Shown: positions 32,032-39,922 of the stretch, in pieces | Layout: the number at the start of each line of letters is the position of its first letter | Position numbering within the stretch: the first letter of the stretch is position 1 | Assembly: GCA_964453525.1 (NCBI GenBank) | Contig: CAYVOV010000009.1 | Span: 62,001-126,000, forward strand | DNA: 64,000 bases | From: CAYVOV01 sp964453525 | GTDB taxonomy: Bacteria > Chloroflexota > Dehalococcoidia > Dehalococcoidales > UBA2162 | Reading direction: 5' to 3' | Position numbers and translations under genes: made by a program | Notes under the pieces: generated by a model | What the model saw: only the letters and a program-made list of their open reading frames with translations | What the model was told of the DNA's origin: nothing | The model's database searches: none

Positions 32032-32352
32032 ATGGATGACATAATATTCGACGAAAAAGGGCTTGTCCCGGCGGTTATTCAGGATATTGATACCGGCGAG
32101 GTTTTAATGCTTGGCTTTATGAATAAAGAAGCGCTTGATAAAACACTGTCCGGTGAAGATGTATGGTTTTACAGTCGCAGTCGCCAGGAACTCTGGCACA
32201 AAGGTGAGACATCGGGAAATTACATCAAGGTGCGTGAGGTATGGAAAAACTGCGAGGATAATACCATCCTTGTGAAGGCCAAACCCACCGGCCCGGTATG
32301 CCACACCGGAAATAAGACCTGCTACTTCCGGCGGATAGACAGCAAAGAGTAG
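32032..32352 (+). CDS. hisI: Phosphoribosyl-AMP cyclohydrolase
   Basis: It opens the adenine ring of PR-AMP in histidine synthesis. The 106-residue enzyme has AVIQDIDTGEVLMLGFMN, WFYSRSRQELWHKGETSGN and the zinc-binding set of Cys residues at NCEDN and VCHTGNKTCYF. It is a stand-alone HisI domain with no fused HisE. A start ATG at 32032 follows GGAACGAAAAG. Confidence 0.95.
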   Translation: MDDIIFDEKGLVPAVIQDIDTGEVLMLGFMNKEALDKTLSGEDVWFYSRSRQELWHKGETSGNYIKVREVWKNCEDNTILVKAKPTGPVCHTGNKTCYFRRIDSKE

Positions 32353-32363
32353 CTGATTAAATA

Positions 32364-33269
32364 TCAGTCGGAGCGTCCAATTATTTCTTCCGTCTGCTCT
32401 GCTTCCTCCGTGCCCTCAATGTCCATTACCCCTTTCAGAGCTGAAAGAGCAACATCCAGCTGGCTGTCATCGGGTTCTCTCGTCGTCAAAGATTGCAGCC
32501 ATAGTCCGGGGGCGGAAGTAATCCTGACCAGTATATTGTCAGCATGCCGCCCGCTGAAATAAATGATTTCATAACCGATGGCGGCGATTACAGGGATAAG
32601 GACAATCCGTGAAAGTACCATCAACCATGCCGCGTGCAGACCGACCAGGGAAAAAACAATAATCGATATGATTACCACAACGAATATGAAGCTGGTGCCG
32701 CAGCGGACATGCGCCGTACTGTGTCTTTTGATTTTCTCTAGTTCCAGTGGCACATCCGCTTCATAGGCGTTTACCGTCTTATGTTCGGCACCGTGGTAGG
32801 AAAAAACTCGCCTTATATCCGGTACAAACGACATTGCAAAAAGGTAAATAATGAAAATAGCCACGCGGATAAGACCGTCCACCAGGTTGAATAGCAGGGA
32901 TGACTCGATATTGAGAAGCCTGGTAAGAAACAGGGGCACCAGGAAGAACAGGACGACGGAGAAGGCGAGAGAAAAAAATACTACCAGCCAGGCAAGTTTC
33001 CCTGAAATCTCTTCCTCTTCTTCTTCAAGAGATATGTTTGCCGAGTAAAGCAGTGTCTTTATGCCGAGAACCAGGTTCTCAATCATGAAAATAATACCCC
33101 GTAAAAAAGGTGCTTTTCTCACCCAGCCGGTATAAATGGTGGGTAGTGACTGTGTCTCAACCGTTATTTCACCACTGGGGCGGCGTACTGCAATGGCCAT
33201 GGTGTCTCGTCCTCTCATCATTACACCTTCTATTACTGCCTGTCCGCCGTAGTAAAACTTTTTACTCAA
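32364..33269 (-). CDS. DUF1385 family membrane protein
   Basis: A 301-residue integral membrane protein of unknown function. It starts MSKKFYYGGQAVIEGVMMRG, the DUF1385 signature, with further conserved SYHGAEHKTVNAYE and HSTAHVRCGTSFIF. Predicted helices fall at about 95-120, 135-160, 200-225 and 228-250. A TTG start at 33269 has GGGGAG 6 bases upstream; the longer frame to 33290 starts inside the terminator region. Genes of this family commonly sit beside rpmE, as here. The acidic tail is rich in Glu. Confidence 0.85.
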   Translation of the reverse strand: MSKKFYYGGQAVIEGVMMRGRDTMAIAVRRPSGEITVETQSLPTIYTGWVRKAPFLRGIIFMIENLVLGIKTLLYSANISLEEEEEEISGKLAWLVVFFSLAFSVVLFFLVPLFLTRLLNIESSLLFNLVDGLIRVAIFIIYLFAMSFVPDIRRVFSYHGAEHKTVNAYEADVPLELEKIKRHSTAHVRCGTSFIFVVVIISIIVFSLVGLHAAWLMVLSRIVLIPVIAAIGYEIIYFSGRHADNILVRITSAPGLWLQSLTTREPDDSQLDVALSALKGVMDIEGTEEAEQTEEIIGRSD

Positions 33270-33285
33270 GATTGACTCCCCCGAC

Positions 33286-33318
33286 AACAAAACGGAGCGG
33301 CGTTGCCAAACCGCTCCT
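33286..33318 (-). terminator. Hairpin between rpmE and the DUF1385 gene
   Basis: On the minus strand, ggagcgg (33317-33311) and ccgctcc (33300-33294) form a 7-bp stem with a 10-base loop, followed by gttttgtt. It may end or attenuate the ribosomal protein transcript before DUF1385. Confidence 0.6.
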
Positions 33319-33350
33319 GCCTATTTATTTATGTTCTTCTGTGGTCCGCC

Positions 33351-33557
33351 TTAGTTTTCCAGCTTGTAGCGCCGCTTGAACCTCTCCACCCGTCCCGTTG
33401 TGTCCATCATCTTACGCTCGCCAGTGAAGAATGGATGGCACTGACTGCAGACCTCAACCTTCATTTCTTTCTTTGTGGCGCCGACAGTAAAACTGTTCCC
33501 GCAGGCGCAAATTACTTTTGCATCTTTATAATATGTGGGATGAATTTTTTCCTTCAT
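33351..33557 (-). CDS. rpmE: Large-subunit ribosomal protein L31 (zinc form)
   Basis: A 68-residue L31 starting MKEKIHPTYY with the CxC and CxxC pairs (ICACG and CSQCHPFFTG) that bind zinc. The HPFFTG sequence is a signature of the family. It follows rpmA by 6 bp in a rplU-rpmA-rpmE order on the minus strand. Confidence 0.96.
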   Translation of the reverse strand: MKEKIHPTYYKDAKVICACGNSFTVGATKKEMKVEVCSQCHPFFTGERKMMDTTGRVERFKRRYKLEN

Positions 33558-33563
33558 AATTGT

Positions 33564-33818
33564 TCAGCCAGTGTAGACGCTGACCTTTCTCCTGTTATTA
33601 CCCGCCGGCTCAAATTTAACGATGCCATCAATCAGGGCATAGAGGGTGTAGTCCCTGCCAACACCCACATTATTTCCGGGATGAATTCGCGTACCCCGCT
33701 GCCGGACAAGTATTGTCCCGGCATTTACATTCTCCCCGGCATACCTCTTAACGCCGAGCCGTTTCGACTGGCTGTCCCGGCCATTTTTTGTACGACCGCC
33801 ACCCTTCTTATGTGCCAC
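33564..33818 (-). CDS. rpmA: Large-subunit ribosomal protein L27
   Basis: An 84-residue L27 starting AHKKGGGRTKNGRDSQSKRLG, the flexible N-terminal tail that reaches the peptidyl-transferase centre. RQRGTRIHPGNNVG follows. There is no N-terminal extension to cleave. Its start overlaps the rplU 3' end by 11 bp. Confidence 0.97.
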   Translation of the reverse strand: MAHKKGGGRTKNGRDSQSKRLGVKRYAGENVNAGTILVRQRGTRIHPGNNVGVGRDYTLYALIDGIVKFEPAGNNRRKVSVYTG

Positions 33819-34191
33819 TTTCCTTCACCTCTTTTTTACGTGACCTTGCCTTCTTTGCCGGCCCTTTCTGCACAGCCTCCGGTCCGATTATTTTGTCAAT
33901 TGATAATCTTGTATAAAGCTGGCGGTGTCCCGTCTTCTTCCTGTAACGCACCTTGGGTTTATACTTGAAAACGATAACTTTTTTACCTTTTCCGTTTCCC
34001 TGCGAGGTAGCGAGTACCTTTGCCCCTTCGATGGTTGGATTACCCACGGTCATGTTATCGTCATCGGCAATGAGTAATACTTTATCGAACTCGAAGGTAT
34101 TACCCTCAATTACATCAAGACGTTCTACATCAATAACCTGGCCGGAAGTTACCTTATACTGCTTGCCGCCGGTTTCAATAATTGCGTAAAT
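33808..34191 (-). CDS. rplU: Large-subunit ribosomal protein L21, apparent ATT start codon
   Basis: L21 binds 23S rRNA in the 50S subunit. The frame begins in L21 sequence: YAIIETGGKQYKV, then FDKVLLIADDD, then GHRQLYTRLSIDKI. The codon where Met is expected is ATT (34191-34189). Six bases upstream lies TGGAGGG, and an in-frame TAG precedes it. No NTG codon is found until the ATG at 34053, which would remove 46 residues. At 127 residues it is longer than usual because of a basic C-tail (KKARSRKKEVK). AUU initiation is known for infC, so this is plausible, but a sequencing change from ATG must be excluded. Confidence 0.9.
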   Translation of the reverse strand: MYAIIETGGKQYKVTSGQVIDVERLDVIEGNTFEFDKVLLIADDDNMTVGNPTIEGAKVLATSQGNGKGKKVIVFKYKPKVRYRKKTGHRQLYTRLSIDKIIGPEAVQKGPAKKARSRKKEVKESGT

Positions 34192-34212
34192 TTTATTCCC
34201 TCCAAAAGAAAT

Positions 34213-34242
34213 ATTCTATCAGTTGCTACGGCTGAGTGTCAA
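34213..34242 (-). promoter_or_regulatory. Predicted promoter of rplU-rpmA-rpmE
   Basis: On the minus strand, TTGACA (34242-34237) and TAGAAT (34218-34213) are 18 bp apart. The start would be near 34206, giving a leader of about 15 nt that carries GGAGGG. Confidence 0.7.
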
Positions 34243-34289
34243 GCGTGTGTGACATTGGTTCTATTTGCATTTGGCTGTTTTTCTTTACC

Positions 34290-34390
34290 TCACCCCTTGC
34301 CCCTCTCCGGCCCGAACCATTGAAAATTGTTGAAAAGCATTTAAGGCCGGAGAGGGGAGAAATATAGAGAGGGATAAAGGGGGTGACAAA
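34290..34390. repeat. Long-loop hairpin repeat, copy 1
   Basis: A perfect 13-bp stem (34300-34312 and 34345-34357, cccctctccggcc) encloses a 32-base loop starting gaaccattgaaa. It is followed by gagagggataaagggggtgac. A second copy at 48343-48400 has a 14-bp stem with one compensated base pair and a similar loop. The remainder of 34192-34572 holds two promoters and no gene. Confidence 0.7.
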
Positions 34391-34515
34391 TTTATACCAA
34401 ACAAAACCGAACAGTATAGTAGATGTTTGAGGAATCCTTGGAGTACAAAAGGATTTTTATATATGGTCAAAGGTATCATTTATTATAAGTGAGAGAGTGA
34501 GTTGTTGATTTTTTA

Positions 34516-34544
34516 TTGACATTGTTACATAAGTGTGCATAAAA
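34516..34544 (+). promoter_or_regulatory. Predicted promoter of the tubulin-like gene
   Basis: TTGACA (34516-34521) is followed after 17 bp by ATAAAA within tgcATAAAAT (34539-34544), with a TG just upstream. GAGGTG precedes the ATG at 34573. Confidence 0.6.
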
Positions 34545-34572
34545 TGACGTAAAGTTATTGCCGAGGTGAAAA

Positions 34573-35748
34573 ATGAAATTAGTAGTTATAGGTCTGGGGC
34601 AGTGCGGAGGCAGGATTGCCGATGAATTTGCCCGACTGAATAAAAAAGCCATGAGCCAGCGTGGTATCGAGATAGTAACGGGCTGCTTTGCCGTTAATAC
34701 CGATGCTGCTGACTTGAGCGGACTGACAAGTGTCAGACGTGATTACCAGCACAGAATCATCATCGGCGGTCGGAAGACTGGCGGTCACGGCGTTGGTAAA
34801 ATCAACGAACTGGGCGCTGAGATTGCCAGAGATGACGCTGATAAAGTAATCGATGCTATCAGAACGACGAAGCGGTTCTATGAGACAGACGCTTTCCTGC
34901 TGATAGCCAGTTCCGGCGGCGGTACCGGCTCCGGTTCGCTACCGGTGATGACACAGCACGTTAAGGAGCGCTACTCCGATAAACCGGTCTACGCTGCCAT
35001 CGTTCTTCCTTTTGAACACGAGGAAACAACAGAAGAAAGAACGGTATATAACACCGCCACCTGTCTCAAGTCCACCTACTCGGTGGCTGACGCGGTATTC
35101 CTGATTGATAATCAGAGGTATATCAGGAAGGACTCCTCACTAAGTAACAATCTTCAGAAAATAAACGCCCTTATTGCCGAGCCGTTCTATGGAATCCTCT
35201 GTGCCGGTGAAGAGAAGAAACCGAAGTACATTGGGGCCAAGCTTCTCGATGCCGGCGATATCATGCAGACGGTAGTTGGCTGGACGGTACTTGGTTACGG
35301 CTCTTCACAGTTGCCATTACTCAGGCTGCCGGGTGAGCGAACCCGCGATTTCAGGAAAAAAGGAAGCGAGACACAGAAAGGTATCATGGCGATGGATGCG
35401 GCAATAAGTGAATTATCACTTTACTGTAATCCTGAGGACGCCAGGAGGGCCTTATATCTGATATCAGCTCCGTCACGGGAAATGAATGTTGACCTGGTTA
35501 AAGAACTTGGCGATTACCTGAGAAGCATCGCCCCGAACGCCATTATCAGGAACGGTGACTATCCCAGGCAGAGAGGGGTGCTTGATGTCAGCGTAATCCT
35601 GTCTGAGCTCAGTGATGTCGAGAAAATCAGGGGCTACTATACAAGGTCGACCACCCTTATCCCGGCAATGAAGAGGCGGCAGGAAGAAACCGTGGTCAAG
35701 CTCAAAGAAATCGAAGACACCTCAAAGGATGTCCCTTCGTTGCTGTAA
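34573..35748 (+). CDS. Divergent tubulin/FtsZ superfamily GTPase
   Basis: The 391-residue protein has the tubulin-superfamily GTP site: T1 loop GLGQCGGR (7-14), a DAFLLIASSGGGTGSG region with the tubulin signature (115-121), and Asn180. The T7 region reads KLLDAGD (223-229): both acidic residues of NxDxxD are kept, but the Asn is replaced by Leu. The C-terminal half (CNPEDARRALYLISAP, VLDVSVILSEL) matches the second FtsZ-like domain only loosely. It lacks the conserved C-terminal FtsA-binding peptide. It is more like CetZ or other non-canonical groups than division FtsZ, and probably polymerises. It is a single-gene unit with its own promoter and terminator. Confidence 0.8.
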   Translation: MKLVVIGLGQCGGRIADEFARLNKKAMSQRGIEIVTGCFAVNTDAADLSGLTSVRRDYQHRIIIGGRKTGGHGVGKINELGAEIARDDADKVIDAIRTTKRFYETDAFLLIASSGGGTGSGSLPVMTQHVKERYSDKPVYAAIVLPFEHEETTEERTVYNTATCLKSTYSVADAVFLIDNQRYIRKDSSLSNNLQKINALIAEPFYGILCAGEEKKPKYIGAKLLDAGDIMQTVVGWTVLGYGSSQLPLLRLPGERTRDFRKKGSETQKGIMAMDAAISELSLYCNPEDARRALYLISAPSREMNVDLVKELGDYLRSIAPNAIIRNGDYPRQRGVLDVSVILSELSDVEKIRGYYTRSTTLIPAMKRRQEETVVKLKEIEDTSKDVPSLL

Positions 35749-35769
35749 CTCGTATCATATTAAGCTGCT

Positions 35770-35806
35770 AGCCGGCTTTGCATAAGTATGCAAAGCCGGC
35801 TTTTTC
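35770..35806 (+). terminator. Strong intrinsic terminator after the tubulin-like gene
   Basis: A perfect 14-bp stem (35770-35783 and 35788-35801, agccggctttgcat) with a 4-base loop is followed by TTTTC and further T. It ends the monocistronic unit. Confidence 0.93.
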
Positions 35807-35991
35807 TTTTCTGAATAAATGAAATGATATCTCTGATATTTATCCTTTGTTCCTGAATAATGATTATTTATTACATATCCTTACCCCCTTAGGTTCACCA
35901 GTTAACAAGTAACGCGAGCAGCAGAGTTTGAGAGGGTTATATAATGGATGATAAACAGGTAAGATTGAGATGAAAAACGCTAAAATTCTCT

Positions 35992-36020
35992 TTGGCAACA
36001 GGCATTTAATGGGGTATAAT
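35992..36020 (+). promoter_or_regulatory. Predicted promoter of dnaX-ybaB-recR
   Basis: TTGGCA (35992-35997) and a perfect TATAAT (36015-36020) are 17 bp apart. The start would be about 36027, leaving a leader of only about 8 nt before the dnaX ATG at 36035. No ncRNA was recognised in 35807-35990. Confidence 0.7.
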
Positions 36021-36034
36021 GGTGGCGAAAGAAA

Positions 36035-37714
36035 ATGACATCTCAGGTCTTTTATAGAAAATGGCGTTCCCAGACTTTGGCTGAAATAGTGGGGCAGGAA
36101 GCTGTTACGCGGACACTCCATAACGCTCTTACCAGTGGAAGGATATCGCACGCCTATCTTTTCTGCGGTCCCCGGGGAACGGGAAAGACAAGCACCGCCC
36201 GCATCCTGGCTAAAGCGGTAAACTGCCTTACAAATGGTAACGGTGAACCCTGTAATAGCTGCGAGATGTGCCAGGCGATAACCGAGGTAAGAGCCCTTGA
36301 CGTTATTGAAATTGACGCCGCCAGCAATACCGGGGTGGAAGATATAAGAAGCCTGCGCGAGAAGGTAAACTATGCTCCCAACCAGGCGCGCTACAAGGTC
36401 TATATAATTGACGAAGTCCATATGCTGAGTAACAGCGCCTCCAATGCTCTACTCAAGACTCTTGAAGAGCCGCCCCAGCATGTTATTTTTATCCTGGCTA
36501 CTACCGAAGCTCATAAAATACTGCCCACGATAATGTCTCGGTGCCAGCGTTTCGATTTCCGGCGTATACCTCTGGCAGACGTGATTTCAAGATTGACCTA
36601 TATCTGCCAGCAGGAAGGCATCAGAATAGAGCCTGAAGCCCTGCAGCTAATTGCCAGGAGTGCCACCGGCAGCCTGCGGGATGCGGAAAACATACTGGAA
36701 AGGTTGACTACATACTATGGCTCTGAAATCGGGCTTCAGCAGGTACAGGCTAATCTGGGTATTACCGGAGACTGGCGGGCCAGGGAGCTGGTTAAGCAGA
36801 TAATCAGCAAGGATGTTTCCGCCGGAATCACAACAATAAACAGTGTCAACAGCGATGGCCTGGACTTGAAGCAGTTTAACCGGGAGCTCGTGGAATACCT
36901 CAGAAGCCTGCTGTTGATAAAGACTGGCTCTGAGGATGCTGTCGACCTCTCTGCCGATGATATCGCCGAACTGAAAAGTCTTGCCTCCGGCGCAACACTT
37001 GAGCAGATACTGCAGGCGACCAGGCTCTTCGGGCAGCTGGAACTCGGTTTTGACAACTATCCCACTCTGCCGCTGGAGATGGCGCTGGTCGACTGCGCCC
37101 TCGGCGTGGATAGTGAAAAAAGTCCTGCCGCTGGCAGGGAATACGAAAAGCCTCGTTTTCAGAAAGACACTGTGTCGCCTCCGGCACAATCCCCATCAAA
37201 ACAACCCGCAGAGAAACAGCCCGAAGCAGAATCCAGTCCGGAGGTTATACCTGCGCCGGAACCGGTAACTTCTGTGTCCGAACCTGAAGTAGCAGAGCCT
37301 GAACCGGCAATATCCGAAGAAGAACTGGCAGCGGCGGTACCGAAACCTAAGCCGGTAACGAATTCGGTCGGTGCAACGCCTCTGGAAGCCAATGGTACTA
37401 TCGAACAGCTTAGAATGAACTGGAAAAAGGTAATCGAGCTGGCGCCGAAGGATACACAAAAGACGACGGCTATGGCAATTCTGCGTAGTGCTGGTGTTAC
37501 GCCGGTGACAATTGAAAATGAGACTGTTTCACTGGCTTTCAGATACCCGCTTATTAAGGAACAGATTGAAAAGGCGGAAAACCAGAAGGTAGCGGAGAGA
37601 ATAATCAGCAATTTCTTGGGTTATCCCTGCCGGGTTAAATGCGTTCTTGAAGATAATCACCTGCTGAAAGAAGCGTTAAAGATAGGCAAACATATTGATA
37701 CGGAGGAGAAATGA
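36035..37714 (+). CDS. dnaX: DNA polymerase III subunits gamma and tau
   Basis: The clamp-loader ATPase of the replisome. The 559-residue protein has CGPRGTGKTSTAR (Walker A), a zinc module with four Cys (CLTNGNGEPCNSCEMC), DEVHMLS (Walker B), and the sensor SRCQRFDF. After the AAA+ region (to about 365) comes a Pro/Glu-rich linker (about 370-450) and a small C-terminal domain. No obvious slippery A-run for a programmed frameshift is seen in the linker. The stop overlaps the ybaB ATG. Confidence 0.96.
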   Translation: MTSQVFYRKWRSQTLAEIVGQEAVTRTLHNALTSGRISHAYLFCGPRGTGKTSTARILAKAVNCLTNGNGEPCNSCEMCQAITEVRALDVIEIDAASNTGVEDIRSLREKVNYAPNQARYKVYIIDEVHMLSNSASNALLKTLEEPPQHVIFILATTEAHKILPTIMSRCQRFDFRRIPLADVISRLTYICQQEGIRIEPEALQLIARSATGSLRDAENILERLTTYYGSEIGLQQVQANLGITGDWRARELVKQIISKDVSAGITTINSVNSDGLDLKQFNRELVEYLRSLLLIKTGSEDAVDLSADDIAELKSLASGATLEQILQATRLFGQLELGFDNYPTLPLEMALVDCALGVDSEKSPAAGREYEKPRFQKDTVSPPAQSPSKQPAEKQPEAESSPEVIPAPEPVTSVSEPEVAEPEPAISEEELAAAVPKPKPVTNSVGATPLEANGTIEQLRMNWKKVIELAPKDTQKTTAMAILRSAGVTPVTIENETVSLAFRYPLIKEQIEKAENQKVAERIISNFLGYPCRVKCVLEDNHLLKEALKIGKHIDTEEK

Positions 37715-38016
37715 ATTTTGACATGCTGAAGCAGGCCCAGCAGCTTAAATCGAAGCTTGACAAAGCTCAAAAAGAACTGGGCAAAACGGTTATTGAAGCT
37801 GAATCGGGCAAAGGGGCGGTTAAAGTTACAGTAAACGGCCAGCAGAAAATACTCTCCATAAAAATATCTCCGGAAGTTATGGATCCTGATAAGCCGGAGG
37901 AGCTTGAGAAGCTGATAATGAAGGCGATAACCGAAGCCAATGATAAATCCCAGAAGCTGGCTGCCAGAGAATTGAAAGGACTGACCGGCGGTTTAAAGAT
38001 ACCCGGACTCACCTGA
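37711..38016 (+). CDS. YbaB/EbfC nucleoid-associated protein
   Basis: A 101-residue DNA-binding protein that forms a tweezer-like dimer. It has the family sequence MLKQAQQLKSKLDKAQKEL, VNGQQKILSIKISPEV and the Lys-rich helix. It overlaps dnaX by 4 bp and is followed by recR, the conserved dnaX-ybaB-recR order. Confidence 0.94.
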   Translation: MNFDMLKQAQQLKSKLDKAQKELGKTVIEAESGKGAVKVTVNGQQKILSIKISPEVMDPDKPEELEKLIMKAITEANDKSQKLAARELKGLTGGLKIPGLT

Positions 38017-38045
38017 GGCAGGGGATAGTCCCTGGAGAAACAATA

Positions 38046-38657
38046 TTGAATGAAAACGTTTCACCAAATGCCGAACCGATAAACAGGCTTGTTCAGGAGC
38101 TCAATAAACTGCCGGGAATTGGACCGAAGAGCGCCCAGCGCCTTGCCTTCTACCTGCTTCGTGCTCCTGAAGAGTATGCTGGCCTACTGGCGGAGGCTAT
38201 AATTTCTGTAAAGCGGCAGATTAGCCTCTGCTCAATTTGCTACAACGTTACCGACTCCGACCCCTGCCGGATTTGCCGCAACGATGAGCGCGACCGGACA
38301 AAGGTCTGCATTGTCGAGCAGCCACAGGATATTCTTGCCCTTGAACACACCCGGTTTTACAAAGGACTCTATCACGTGCTTCACGGGGCTATCTCGCCCA
38401 CTGAAGGTGTGGGGACTGATGATATCAGGATAAAGGAGCTGCTGGAACGACTCAAGGACAGTCAGGTGGAAGAAGTGATACTGGCTACCAACACGAACCT
38501 CGAGGGAGAGCAGACCGCCATGTACCTGAACCGCCTGATTTCACCACTGGGCATCAAGGTTACCCGTCTTGCTCGCGGACTCCCCTTCGGTACGGAGCTT
38601 GAATACGCCGATGACGTTACCCTCACCCGCGCTCTCGAAGGCAGGTCGGAGTTTTAA
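38046..38657 (+). CDS. recR: Recombination protein RecR
   Basis: It acts with RecO to load RecA at gaps. The 203-residue protein has a helix-hairpin-helix (LNKLPGIGPKSAQRLAFYL), a four-Cys zinc finger (CSICYNVTDSDPCRIC), a Toprim domain (CIVEQPQDILALEHT) and the C-terminal Walker-B-like motif (LARGLPFGTELEYAD). A TTG start at 38046 follows GGAG at 8 bases. recO is 3.4 kb downstream. Confidence 0.96.
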   Translation: MNENVSPNAEPINRLVQELNKLPGIGPKSAQRLAFYLLRAPEEYAGLLAEAIISVKRQISLCSICYNVTDSDPCRICRNDERDRTKVCIVEQPQDILALEHTRFYKGLYHVLHGAISPTEGVGTDDIRIKELLERLKDSQVEEVILATNTNLEGEQTAMYLNRLISPLGIKVTRLARGLPFGTELEYADDVTLTRALEGRSEF

Positions 38658-38819
38658 CCTTCCCAGATATTTTAAAAGGGAAATGTGAGTATTAATCCAC
38701 TTTCTAGTAGAATAATTTAACCTAGTGGAATATCCAAAGGCAGGTTGAACTCGAATAGTTGTACAAGGATATGCATGGGTGAATCCCTGGGCAAGCAAGT
38801 TCCGGCACAGCGGGAAGTC

Positions 38820-39055
38820 TAAGAGGGGCTCCGCCCCCTCTTCTATGGCTATTTCTTCCTTCCCCTTGAGAAGGGGCCTTGCCTCAAAAGTCATTCTGGA
38901 GTCCGCCTCTGGCGGACGAAGAATCTCAGGGTGGGGAGTCAAGGTAATCCCCTCCTCCCTGAGACCCTTCGCTACGCTCCAGGGTGACAGGAACACACGA
39001 CTTTTAGGGCAAGACTTTGGGAAGGGGAAGGGGGATACAGGGGGATAGGGTTCTA
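38820..39055. repeat. Paired-hairpin repeat interrupted by a MITE-like element
   Basis: Hairpin gaggggctccgccccctc (38823-38841) and the half-repeat cttccttccccttgagaagggg are separated from gggaaggggaagggggatacagggggatagg (39019-39050) by the element at 38877-39014. Removing the element restores a unit like those at 2107, 26170 and 45584. 38658-38819 shows no gene. Confidence 0.65.
38877..39014. mobile_element. MITE-like element, copy 2
   Basis: The ends ccttgcctcaaaagtc and gacttttagggcaaga are identical to those of the 1701-1862 copy. The flanks (cccttgagaagggg and ctttgggaagggg) look like a slightly decayed target duplication. The interior is 24 bp shorter, lacking most of the gagtttacactgagcggagcgaac part. 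It is non-coding. Confidence 0.55.
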
Positions 39056-39073
39056 TAAATTAGGGGAGGCGAA

Positions 39074-39868
39074 GTGAAAATGAAAATAATCGACCTTAAT
39101 CCGGAGAATGAAAAGCTGTTTTTTGTCTGTCTTGAAGACTGGTCTGACGAGGCAAAAGAAGCCGGCGACCACCGGGAGAACTGGTACAACAAAATGAAAG
39201 ACAAGGGGCTGCGGGCTAAACTTGCCCTGGATGACAACGAGCAGGTCGGAGGAATGATACAGTACGTTCCCATAGAATACTCATTTGTAAACGGCGAAGA
39301 CCTTTACTTTATAAACTGCATCTGGGTCCATGGATACAAAGAGGGGAGAGGGAATTTCCAGAAAAAGGGGATGGGAACAGCCTTACTCCAGGCTGCCGAG
39401 GAAGATGCCAGAGAGCTGGGCGCAAAGGGGATAGCTGCCTGGGGAATACCGCTGCCGTTCTGGATGAAAGCGTCCTGGTTTAAAAAGCACGGCTATGAAA
39501 AAGTGGACAGCAAAGGATTTCTTGAAGAAGTCCTTCTCTGGAAACCCTTCACTGAGGATGCGAAACCTCCCGAATTAATCAGACAGAAGAAAAAACTGGA
39601 GCGCATTCCTGGCAAGGTGGCGATAACGGCCTTTCTCAGTGGCTGGTGCATGGCCCAGAACCTGGCTTTTGAAAGGACAAAGAGGGCCACCGCCAAGTAT
39701 GGCAGTGACGTCGAATTTACAGAAATAGATACCTTCAACAGGGATAACCTGCGGGAGTGGGGAATTTCCGATGCCATTTTCATAGACGGCAAGCAGTTGC
39801 GTACCGGGCCTCCACCCACCTATGAGAAGATAAGAAGAATCATTGCCGGAAGAGTGAAGAAACTGTAG
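39074..39868 (+). CDS. GNAT acetyltransferase fused to a YoaP-like C-terminal domain
   Basis: The 264-residue protein has an N-terminal GNAT domain (about 1-150) with FQKKGMGTALLQAAEEDARELG as the acetyl-CoA loop and FKKHGYEKVD. A C-terminal thioredoxin-like region (about 175-260) with TAFLSGWCMAQNL, EFTEIDTFNRDNLREWG and AIFIDGKQL fits the YoaP-like extension of some GNAT proteins. A CxxC pair is not present, only a single Cys. The ATG at 39074 is ambiguous with a second two codons later. The function is unknown. Confidence 0.78.
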   Translation: MKMKIIDLNPENEKLFFVCLEDWSDEAKEAGDHRENWYNKMKDKGLRAKLALDDNEQVGGMIQYVPIEYSFVNGEDLYFINCIWVHGYKEGRGNFQKKGMGTALLQAAEEDARELGAKGIAAWGIPLPFWMKASWFKKHGYEKVDSKGFLEEVLLWKPFTEDAKPPELIRQKKKLERIPGKVAITAFLSGWCMAQNLAFERTKRATAKYGSDVEFTEIDTFNRDNLREWGISDAIFIDGKQLRTGPPPTYEKIRRIIAGRVKKL

Positions 39869-39922
39869 AATACCGGGTTTTACCGTAATACGGTGGTTGG
39901 GAAAGCGCGAGGTGCGGATGCC

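Noticed and set aside
33564..34053. rplU beginning at the ATG at 34053
   Set aside because: It would drop the first 46 residues including YAIIETGGKQY, which every L21 has.
35807..35990. Possible SRP RNA or tmRNA in the gap upstream of dnaX
   Set aside because: The GGAAG apical loop and the expected stems of SRP RNA are absent, and no tRNA-like ends or tag frame are present.
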